Source of the DNA: CAZSVI01 sp964610205
Lineage (GTDB): Bacteria; Bacillota; Clostridia; DSM-8532
Direction: 5' to 3'
NCBI GenBank assembly: GCA_964610205.1
Contig: CAZSVI010000098.1
Span: 1 to 14,292 of the forward strand
DNA length: 14,292 bases
Part shown: piece by piece, positions 7,635-14,292 of the stretch
How positions within the stretch are numbered: the first letter of the stretch is position 1
How the letters are laid out: every line of letters begins with the position of its first letter
The notes under the pieces: generated by a model
The model's input: the letters and a program-made list of their open reading frames with translations, nothing else
What the model was told of the DNA's origin: nothing
The model's database searches: none
Translations under genes and position numbers: made by a program

Positions 7635-10600
7635 TTAATATTTATCCGCTTCAGGTTGATACACACCAACACCAGTAGGCAGCATACACCAGATTCTCCC
7701 CCTGTCGTCCTGCAAAAGCTTTCTTATCCGTCCTGAAGGAATTCCTTGGTTTTCCGGGTTAATACAGAATAACTCGGTATTGTTTTCCATCAGGACAAGG
7801 CCGGAAGGGGTGGCAAACCATGTTCTTTGCCCATCCATCAGTATATCGTTAATAACATGTACATCCATATTTCCCTGCTGCCTTGAATAACGGGTTATGC
7901 CGCCATCGGGACTGTAATAATCCAATCCGTCCATCAATGCCAAATCCGTATTGTTCCAGGCATAATTTACATGCACAGGTTTCCAGAATCCCCCCGTTTC
8001 ATCCGTCCATCCGGTCAGGCTGTTGGTTTCCTCTTCTGTCAAACGATGGCCGACGCCCTTCTGAAGATCATATCTGTAAATTGTATACTTTCTTCTTCCT
8101 TTTTCCATATTCTCATCCGTACAAATATCATATGCTTCAAAATCATACAGATACATTACGGCATCATCTGAAATCCAGGTTATAACAGGCTGTTTCCCGT
8201 CGATACCTGCTTTTTGCTTAATTGCGTTCAGGTTTTCAGTAATTTCCCACTTCCCTCTGTTGAAGCGATAGGCATTGTTTGCACAATAATGAAGTACTCC
8301 TTCACTTGAAAGCCCGTAGTTTTCAATGAAACCATCAAATTCCCCTGTTTTTTGCAGTGGATGTAAATCCTTATCCAGCAGCACGGCTCCCTTTCGTGAG
8401 CATATCCATGCATTCCCTTTGCCGTCGGGCAGAATGTTGATAATAAAGCTATCGTAAAGATAAGAGTTTTCTTCATTGATAAATTGATATTCAAGTGGAT
8501 TGTCAAGACTGTATCTATAGGCGCCATCCACCGATACATGCCACACGCATTCACCTGCCGGATCCAGCACGAGTTTTTCGCCCGCATATGGGTTGGACGG
8601 CACATAAATCCATGTTCCCTTGTCAATGGATTGAACAGTTTTTTTATGCTGCTCAGGCTCTTTATCCCTGAAAGAATACAATTTCCCTTCAGAAGTTGTT
8701 ACATACAGGCTGCCGTTTCCTCCTATGGCAGGCCCCACCCGGGAACCCTGCAGCCCGGATAACGGATAGGTCCAGACTTCATTGCCTTCCGGAGAGAATG
8801 AGCATACCCTGTCACCGGTCAGAATATAGACGTACCCCTCGCAATCTGCCACAGGGCTTGACGACGTGGGAGAAATCCTTCTAGTCCAGTTAAAATCACG
8901 AACTCTTCCGTATTCAAAAGCTGCCACGAGATTTCCGAATACTTCATCCGGTTCAGCAGCAGTGCAGGAAATTGCCGTATTGAGCTTTTCATCAACAAAA
9001 ATCCTGTTCAGTGTCTTTGGAATAACATCTTTTAATGAAAGGCCTATTGTTTTTACATACAATGTATAGTCAGGGCCTGCCGCCGGAGGAGTTCTTATTC
9101 CGTTCTGCCCTGATACATAGTGACCATGGTTTATGCCATTTTTAAAAAAGTGAAGAATACCAATGTCATCGCCCACCATCACCGTATCATCCTGAAGGAC
9201 GGAAAGGGAAGGCGTGTGTGAGGCCCCTCCCAGAGGAGCATCCATGGAAACCTCTCCCCGCCACAGATATTCTCCGGAAGATGATACGGAGGTAACCGAT
9301 ACGGATGGAATCAGCTGCACATAAATGTCGCCTCCGGAACCCATGGCACAGAATCCCTCCGATTTAATGCGCGCATCCAACTGGGTCTTCCATTTTAACT
9401 TCCCATTATCGGCAATAGCATACAGTACACTTTCCCTGACCGCGTAAACAGTACCTTCAGGAGATACCATCAGATCGGCGCCTAATAATTCCGGGTGATT
9501 TACCCATTTGATCTTTCCTTCCATCGAAACAGACGCAATCCCTTTCTTATCACCGGTATAAGAACCGTAAACCTCTCCCTGGGGGCCAATGGCAGCTCCA
9601 CGACCAATATTTATATGCTCAAGCTTCCATTGCATTGTTCCATCAGGGTTCACCGCGTGAAGCTCATCTACCCCGTTCTTGTTTTTGCCGCCTATATAAA
9701 CAATTCCTTCACTACTTACTGTGGCCGCAGCCGAAATGACAAGGTCCGATTCATATGTCCATTCTACATTGCTGGTACGTGGCCCTGAATATACGCTTGA
9801 ATTGCTGCGGGATGAATTGCCGTACGGGTGAGACCATGGATGGCCTTCCGTACTTATCCCGTCAATCGCATAATGTACCGTTTCCTCTTCTGTCCACACC
9901 GGAGGGATGTCCGTACCTGATTGTACCGATCCATCTTCAATCCAACCCGGAGGGATGTCCGCGCCTGCCGGTATGAAGCATAACAGACGCTTTTTAGCAG
10001 CAAACCAGACACGTCCGTTTGCATCAATATCCATGGCTTTGATTGTCTCGCCGGTAAGAATACTATTGTGTTCATTATACACAGTCCAGTTTCCCGAGGA
10101 ATCAATTTTCGACGAATATTGGTTTGTAGCGATCCACACATCCCCATGAGAGCCTGTTTTTATATCAATGACATGCTTTGAAGGTATTGGGCTGTTCCCT
10201 TCCGTATACTGTTCAAACTTCTTTTCACGTGTCATGTATACTGCTCCGTTAAACATGGTTCCTACCCACAATCCTTCATCCTTATCCGGTGTAAGTGATG
10301 AAACTGAGTTATGGGAAAGATGTCCGTCCTCCTGTGTGTATGCATCAATACGATCATTTTCGTCCACATGAAAAAGAGGGCCTCCATACCAAAAGCTTCC
10401 TTTTCCATCGGAAAATATTGCAGTCGCTTTTTGTGATTTCAGGATGCTCTTAACACTGTCACATTTTAATGTTCTTCCGGTTGAGTCCTCAAAAAAACTC
10501 TCCGGTTCTTTTGTTTGCACTCCTTGCGCCGCAAGATCCTGCTCTGCGGTTATTTTGGGTTCTAAAACATAGCTGGTAAACTTGCCTGATTGATCCATAC

Positions 10601-11138
10601 GCAATATTTCATTTTCCCCGCCGAAGAATATATCGCCCCGATCTGAAACCCACAAAGAAAGATAACTCTGGAAAAAAGTTTTACCGTCAACTTCAAAGCC
10701 CCTTTTAAAATACCAGCTTGTTCCTTTGTCATCTATCCTGCCTGCGCCTTCTGAAGTTACAAACCAAATATACCCTGTATTTTTATCGATCATCAGATCT
10801 TTTATATCCGGCGAAGGAAGGTTGGTTAATCCTTCTCTTTCTTCCATGTTTTTAAGACTTCTTCTCACTATTCCGCCGGATGTTCCTAGCCAGAGGTAAT
10901 GCTCGTCGGAAGCCATACTCAAGATATTGTCCGATGTACGCAAGACTTCCTTTCCGTTCTCATAGAACACTTCATCTATGGAGTACGCCTTCCAGGTATC
11001 ACGAAGTGCGGTATTCTGTGCTGTCATTCCCTTCAGGGAACCTGTCGTGGAATGCCGGAAGAAAATAAAAAATATCATACACGATAATAAAAAAATAATA
11101 ATTGTAAGAATAAGTGCATTTTTGAATTGCTTTTTTAT
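7635..11138 (-). CDS. Membrane-anchored multi-propeller protein (Reg_prop, PQQ-like, Reg_prop-like), probable AUA start
   Basis: The first ATG (11078) gives 1147 residues but falls inside a hydrophobic helix. Twenty codons upstream, in frame, lies ATA at 11138-11136, eight bases after a strong GAGGAGG, giving KKQFKNALILTIIIFLLSC before that ATG: a typical basic-then-hydrophobic membrane anchor. Numbering from the ATG, Reg_prop-type blades occur near 51-74, 91-116, 139-162, 258-285, 302-326 and 345-369 (LWLGTSGGI, LWVGTMFNGAV, VWIATN, VWFAA). A PQQ-like propeller follows at about 415-805 (GIVYIGG, GTMQWKL, GKLKWKT, GNEVWTY), then more Reg_prop-like blades to the end (RTWFATPSGLVLM, RIWCMLPTGVGVY). 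Reg_prop propellers are best known as sensor parts of hybrid two-component systems, yet no kinase, GGDEF or DNA-binding domain is present here. The protein should sit outside the membrane. Function is unknown; ligand binding or scaffolding is inference. LLSC could be a weak lipobox, but the hydrophobic run continues past it. Confidence 0.82.
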   Translation of the reverse strand: MKKQFKNALILTIIIFLLSCMIFFIFFRHSTTGSLKGMTAQNTALRDTWKAYSIDEVFYENGKEVLRTSDNILSMASDEHYLWLGTSGGIVRRSLKNMEEREGLTNLPSPDIKDLMIDKNTGYIWFVTSEGAGRIDDKGTSWYFKRGFEVDGKTFFQSYLSLWVSDRGDIFFGGENEILRMDQSGKFTSYVLEPKITAEQDLAAQGVQTKEPESFFEDSTGRTLKCDSVKSILKSQKATAIFSDGKGSFWYGGPLFHVDENDRIDAYTQEDGHLSHNSVSSLTPDKDEGLWVGTMFNGAVYMTREKKFEQYTEGNSPIPSKHVIDIKTGSHGDVWIATNQYSSKIDSSGNWTVYNEHNSILTGETIKAMDIDANGRVWFAAKKRLLCFIPAGADIPPGWIEDGSVQSGTDIPPVWTEEETVHYAIDGISTEGHPWSHPYGNSSRSNSSVYSGPRTSNVEWTYESDLVISAAATVSSEGIVYIGGKNKNGVDELHAVNPDGTMQWKLEHINIGRGAAIGPQGEVYGSYTGDKKGIASVSMEGKIKWVNHPELLGADLMVSPEGTVYAVRESVLYAIADNGKLKWKTQLDARIKSEGFCAMGSGGDIYVQLIPSVSVTSVSSSGEYLWRGEVSMDAPLGGASHTPSLSVLQDDTVMVGDDIGILHFFKNGINHGHYVSGQNGIRTPPAAGPDYTLYVKTIGLSLKDVIPKTLNRIFVDEKLNTAISCTAAEPDEVFGNLVAAFEYGRVRDFNWTRRISPTSSSPVADCEGYVYILTGDRVCSFSPEGNEVWTYPLSGLQGSRVGPAIGGNGSLYVTTSEGKLYSFRDKEPEQHKKTVQSIDKGTWIYVPSNPYAGEKLVLDPAGECVWHVSVDGAYRYSLDNPLEYQFINEENSYLYDSFIINILPDGKGNAWICSRKGAVLLDKDLHPLQKTGEFDGFIENYGLSSEGVLHYCANNAYRFNRGKWEITENLNAIKQKAGIDGKQPVITWISDDAVMYLYDFEAYDICTDENMEKGRRKYTIYRYDLQKGVGHRLTEEETNSLTGWTDETGGFWKPVHVNYAWNNTDLALMDGLDYYSPDGGITRYSRQQGNMDVHVINDILMDGQRTWFATPSGLVLMENNTELFCINPENQGIPSGRIRKLLQDDRGRIWCMLPTGVGVYQPEADKY
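9872..9967 (-). repeat. Two-copy 48-bp tandem repeat in the linker between propellers
   Basis: Copies 9872-9919 and 9920-9967 match at 38 of 48 bases by hand alignment and share an exact 15-base core. They encode two 16-residue units sharing G-x-DIPP-x-W-x-E, at about residues 371-403 of the propeller protein counted from the ATG. The units lie between the first Reg_prop propeller and the PQQ-like propeller, so this looks like a duplicated linker. Confidence 0.75.
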
Positions 11139-11440
11139 ATAGATCGCCTCCTCAACGATGATTTTTAAGTGATTGCAGTATGGTTAACCATTAAAATAAT
11201 ATGTGAAAACAATAAGAATTTCGTCACCCATTGGGGTGATTTTAAATAAAAAATGGGCTTAGGACGTTTTCAAAATAGTATGGCAACATTGAATGGCTGA
11301 TGAAAGATTGGGAGGAGGGGCTTTGTTCCCGCATCGGTAGGGTAGAGTCCCCCGCCGAAGTTCCGATGTTCATCTTTAGCTGAATAAGTTTACTAATACT
11401 GAATATTGCTTATTTCGTTAACAATTTCAATGAGCGGAAG
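11139..11440. other. 302-base gap between the lipoprotein and propeller genes, with a GC-rich foldable island
   Basis: No gene is seen. The gap holds the propeller gene's GAGGAGG (11147-11153), a small perfect hairpin at 11224-11239 (TCACCC, loop ATTG, GGGTGA) followed on the plus strand by TTTT, and a GC-rich island at 11309-11368 inside AT-rich DNA. Within the island CATCGG (11332-11337) pairs with CCGATG (11363-11368), and inner runs GGG and CCC can also pair. No known riboswitch class was recognised. It could be a structured leader of the propeller transcript, a terminator region for the lipoprotein gene, or the scar of a mobile element. Confidence 0.5.
11147..11153 (-). promoter_or_regulatory. 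Ribosome binding site of the propeller gene
   Basis: GAGGAGG on the minus strand lies eight bases before the in-frame ATA at 11138 and 68 bases before the first ATG at 11078. This spacing decides in favour of translation beginning at or near the ATA. Confidence 0.65.
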
Positions 11441-14185
11441 TCATGGTTTATATTCTCCGGACCACAAAACCTTCTTTGGTTTATCGGACGGAAGGAAAAT
11501 ACCCTTGATCTCCTTCATTCCTTCTACTATGTCTCCTATAGGGCCTATAAGTTCCGCTGGCGGATTAACTTCATATTCGGTCTGCATTGTCACCTGGGAA
11601 CTTACCTTGCAGCCGCGTATGGTGTGAACCAGAGGTATCTCGGCAGCGGCAGAGGCTTCAAGGGGGCCTAGGCCTATTGAAGCTCCGGCTCCGCCCGTTG
11701 CGTCGTAACTTATGATATTCCAGTTTTCGTCGACTGTTGCCTGGCCTCGCGTTGCGAGTACCGCTTGGGTAGATAAAGGTCCAACACCTGGGCCTTTTAA
11801 AACGGCTGAAAGGCCTCCATTGATTGTTGTGGTATTACGAACATGCTCGGTTGTCCAGCCGAGATCCGCATTTATATTATTAAATGGTAATCCAAATGTC
11901 ACTTTAGTCTTCAATGGATGCCATTTTGCATGCATAAACAGAATCCGGATCTCTGCCGAGTATTTATCCAGTCTCTGGTACATCTGACTGCTTTCCATGA
12001 TGGTACCTTTCTCAAATTCAACCCGTGCCTTGTTATGCATCAGTGTCTTGTTGGCTTCGGCTTCCTCAAAGGCTTTCCTTTCTCTTTCCCTTGCCGCTGC
12101 AACAGCAGCAGGGTCACAATCGCATTCATACGGGTAATCGTTGGATGAGTACATTCCATAGGCTTGTATAACGGCCGAAAATACATAAATCACAGTGCTG
12201 TAAACCTCAGTTTTTATTTCATCTTCCTTACGCTTTCTGATTTCAGGGTCAGAAATCAGCATGCAGTTGCGCATGGTATCGGCATAAAAAGCTTCAATGT
12301 TTTTCTTAATAACCGAAGTATACCGGCTATTTACAAAATTTGTGGCATCCATCCATACCGTTTCATTAAGCTGGTTCAGCTGAGGATGGTATTTTTGATG
12401 TATAGTATGTTTTTTTATCGTACATATATCACAATCCCCGCTCGTGTCATGGGACTCATTGTGTTCCTTTCTGAGTAACTCCAATTCCATATCCCTGCCG
12501 GATATCAGCTTATTCGTCCTACCGCTAAGTTTTTCAGCATCTTCGCGGATAACCTTCTCCAGTTCATCCAACTGTTTCGTGAAATAATGCTTATATCCTT
12601 TCAGTTTGCGATTCAAAATGGTCATATTATATTGCTGCGTTAAAACATCGGTTGGGTTTGCATAATCTCCCGGATTCAACGTAAAAATTATATTTTCAGG
12701 TGCAGTTGCAGTCATCAAATCCTTCAGCGAGTCAAAATTACCTTTTTTCATTTCTTTTTCCGCGTTTTCTCCAAATCTGGTCATCCGGTTGATAAAGTCA
12801 TCCAGTCCTTTAACGTTGACTTCGATATCTTTATCCTTATATTTTTCAGGGTTATTGATTATATCGTTCAGATCGATACCACCGAAATCAATATCCAAAC
12901 CTGTGTTTTGCATCAGATTCTGCTGGTAATTGACAAAGGTTATAGCTTGTTTTTGCGCAAATTCCGCAAGCATATTCCTGAATGCTTCGAATGCCGCCTG
13001 TGCCGGGCCTTGTTTAAATACTTTCAGGGTTGAATATTGGGAAAGATAGTCATAATTTGGAGCTGTGTATTTCCATTCGGCGGCAAGGTTTTCAACAAAA
13101 CGCTTGGCATCCGCAACGCCTTCCGGATCGAAATTCTCATAAAAATCGGTAGCAAGGAGAATGGGTACTTCAGCAAGCTTGTCAAGCTTCTCTTCAGTTG
13201 CGGGCAGGTCATCCCCTTCTTCAACGACCGGTGCTTTTTCTTCCGAGGTATTTTCCGTGCCCTTTTTTATAACTGCATATAGAACCGGCTTCTTTGCATC
13301 TTTCAGGATTTGCTTCGCCTTATGTTGATTGCCTGCTGCAAACCAGTAAGCAGCCAACCCCTCATTTGCCGGAAAATAATCAGGTTCAAGCCTTACTGCC
13401 GTTTCAAAAAGCTTCCTGGCCATATTCATTTGTTTAATATCAATGCAAAAATAACCACAGGTTAATAACAACGGCAGGGCTTCTATATTCACTTTTTTCT
13501 CAGAAACATAGAGGGACAGGGCATACTGGTATACCTTGGCGGCATCCTTGGTAAAATCCTCTTCCTCTTTATATATTGAGGCAAAGGGTTCCTCCCGCAA
13601 ATCTTCAATGTATGTGACTATTGCCGATGCCAGGTTGCCTGCGGATGCAGGATTTTTTGTGTCAAGCGTAAATACCGCGGCACACAATGCAAGGTAAACG
13701 TTTTTCAAATCCGTACATGCAGTGATATACGCTGTCGGATATGAAAATCCGGCTGCCTTGTCTATGTCTGAAGTTGCACCGGTAAAATCGGGCACGAGGT
13801 GAAATGAGGCGATATGTATCAGTTCCTCTGCAGATGCCTCAGATCTTGCAAGATTGTAGTATTTTTTAGCTATTTCCAGAATTTCAACCGTACTGATTTG
13901 ATTAATTTCAAATTCTGCCTCACTTTCTCTGTTTGGTGCCTTATCCGTATTATTGTTGTTTATATCTGACGACCTTTCCGTGTTTTTTCCGAACAATCCC
14001 CATATGCCCGAACAACCGCTTAAACCGATGACAAATACGGATATAGCCAGAGACACAGCCAATATTCTAACAATATTGCCTTGATAATATCCGGTATATT
14101 TATTTTTTTTTATATTATCATGAAATTCGTGCAGTGGCTTATTATGATAAGAAGAGAATAAGCTACGAATAAAAATAGTTTTCAT
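11441..14185 (-). CDS. Large lipoprotein with TPR-like helices, two cysteine pairs and a glycine-rich C-terminal domain
   Basis: The 914-residue product starts at an ATG with AGGAGG five bases upstream. A hydrophobic segment at residues 38-57 ends in the lipobox LSGC, making C58 the likely lipidated cysteine on the outer face of the membrane. It is preceded by an unusually long 37-residue basic and polar stretch. An Asn/Glu-rich linker (64-95) leads to a helical domain that includes a TPR-like repeat near 252-295 (MARKLFETAVRLEPDY, then GLAAYWFAAGNQHKAKQILK). Long helices, possibly coiled coil, occur around 524-575 and 693-725. Two close cysteine pairs, CDIC (585-588, flanked by several histidines) and CDC (688-690), may bind metal or form disulfides. 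Residues about 755-875 are glycine-rich and probably strand-forming. I do not recognise the family. It is the first gene of the same-strand run of surface-protein genes. Confidence 0.8.
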   Translation of the reverse strand: MKTIFIRSLFSSYHNKPLHEFHDNIKKNKYTGYYQGNIVRILAVSLAISVFVIGLSGCSGIWGLFGKNTERSSDINNNNTDKAPNRESEAEFEINQISTVEILEIAKKYYNLARSEASAEELIHIASFHLVPDFTGATSDIDKAAGFSYPTAYITACTDLKNVYLALCAAVFTLDTKNPASAGNLASAIVTYIEDLREEPFASIYKEEEDFTKDAAKVYQYALSLYVSEKKVNIEALPLLLTCGYFCIDIKQMNMARKLFETAVRLEPDYFPANEGLAAYWFAAGNQHKAKQILKDAKKPVLYAVIKKGTENTSEEKAPVVEEGDDLPATEEKLDKLAEVPILLATDFYENFDPEGVADAKRFVENLAAEWKYTAPNYDYLSQYSTLKVFKQGPAQAAFEAFRNMLAEFAQKQAITFVNYQQNLMQNTGLDIDFGGIDLNDIINNPEKYKDKDIEVNVKGLDDFINRMTRFGENAEKEMKKGNFDSLKDLMTATAPENIIFTLNPGDYANPTDVLTQQYNMTILNRKLKGYKHYFTKQLDELEKVIREDAEKLSGRTNKLISGRDMELELLRKEHNESHDTSGDCDICTIKKHTIHQKYHPQLNQLNETVWMDATNFVNSRYTSVIKKNIEAFYADTMRNCMLISDPEIRKRKEDEIKTEVYSTVIYVFSAVIQAYGMYSSNDYPYECDCDPAAVAAARERERKAFEEAEANKTLMHNKARVEFEKGTIMESSQMYQRLDKYSAEIRILFMHAKWHPLKTKVTFGLPFNNINADLGWTTEHVRNTTTINGGLSAVLKGPGVGPLSTQAVLATRGQATVDENWNIISYDATGGAGASIGLGPLEASAAAEIPLVHTIRGCKVSSQVTMQTEYEVNPPAELIGPIGDIVEGMKEIKGIFLPSDKPKKVLWSGEYKP

Positions 14186-14190
14186 TGTTT

Positions 14191-14196
14191 CCTCCT
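14191..14196 (-). promoter_or_regulatory. Ribosome binding site of the lipoprotein gene
   Basis: AGGAGG with a five-base spacer to the ATG at 14185. It supports that start even though it leaves a long basic stretch ahead of the lipoprotein signal helix. Confidence 0.75.
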
Positions 14197-14273
14197 AAAA
14201 AAATATTTTTCCAGTTTAAAACTAACACGAATCATACTTGAAAACAATTCGATAATTTATATGAAATTATGCT

Positions 14274-14291
14274 CTCAATTATTTTATTGAG
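14274..14291. repeat. Small hairpin at the right edge
   Basis: CTCAAT (14274-14279) and ATTGAG (14286-14291) pair around a six-base AT loop. It lies upstream of the lipoprotein gene and may be the terminator of a gene beyond the window, but the stem is short and there is no clear U-tract. Confidence 0.25.
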
Positions 14292-14292
14292 G

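Noticed and set aside
11079..11123. Short leader frame (ATG near 11120, about 15 codons) whose stop overlaps the ATG at 11078 in ATGA
   Set aside because: It looks like translational coupling, but the GAGGAGG is too far from its ATG (over 20 bases) and well placed for the ATA. The in-frame upstream reading gives a much better membrane anchor.
11224..11239. Small 6-bp hairpin followed by TTTT on the plus strand as an intrinsic terminator
   Set aside because: There is no plus-strand gene to terminate, the stem is short, and the minus-strand side has no U-tract directly after it.
1..14292. CRISPR arrays, tRNA or rRNA genes, transposases
   Set aside because: No regularly spaced repeats, cloverleaf-like segments, rRNA-like blocks or transposase motifs were seen on either strand.

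Overview
The window reads as chromosomal DNA from an endospore-forming, Gram-positive, moderately AT-rich bacterium, most likely a clostridium. Supporting this are a spore photoproduct lyase gene with a clostridial-looking cysteine arrangement, three C-terminal S-layer homology (SLH) domains on a secreted protein, a lipoprotein signal, and strong AGGAGG-type ribosome binding sites. All five real genes lie on the minus strand, so transcription runs from right to left.

In transcription order: (1) 14185-11441, a 914-residue lipoprotein with a TPR-like helical region, two close cysteine pairs and a glycine-rich C-terminal domain. (2) 11138 (or 11078)-7635, a membrane-anchored protein of about 1150-1170 residues made almost entirely of beta-propellers: Reg_prop-type, then PQQ-like, then Reg_prop-like, with no kinase or DNA-binding domain. 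(3) 7489-3290, a 1399-residue secreted protein with a TolB/PD40-type propeller, an Ig-like strand region, a carboxypeptidase-regulatory-like domain, about 400 helical residues and three SLH domains. (4) 3155-1617, a 12-helix MFS-like membrane protein fused to a LuxR/GerE DNA-binding domain. (5) 1019-1, spore photoproduct lyase (splB), cut by the window edge just before its stop codon.

Genes 1-3 look like a lineage-specific cell-surface set: one product lipid-anchored in the membrane, one held by an N-terminal helix, and one bound to the cell-wall polymer through SLH domains. Gene 4 is a plausible membrane-bound one-component regulator for them. This grouping is inferred from order and strand; I do not recognise it as a described system. 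splB is probably an unrelated neighbour, separated by about 600 bases of non-coding DNA.

The most notable non-coding signals are a perfect 27-bp inverted repeat (3166-3221) that buries the ribosome binding site of the LuxR-type gene, a second hairpin with 20-base arms just after that gene's stop (1567-1610), an apparent AUA start codon for the propeller protein, and a compact GC-rich, foldable island (11309-11368) in the 300-base gap between genes 1 and 2. I saw no tRNA, rRNA, CRISPR array or intact mobile element.
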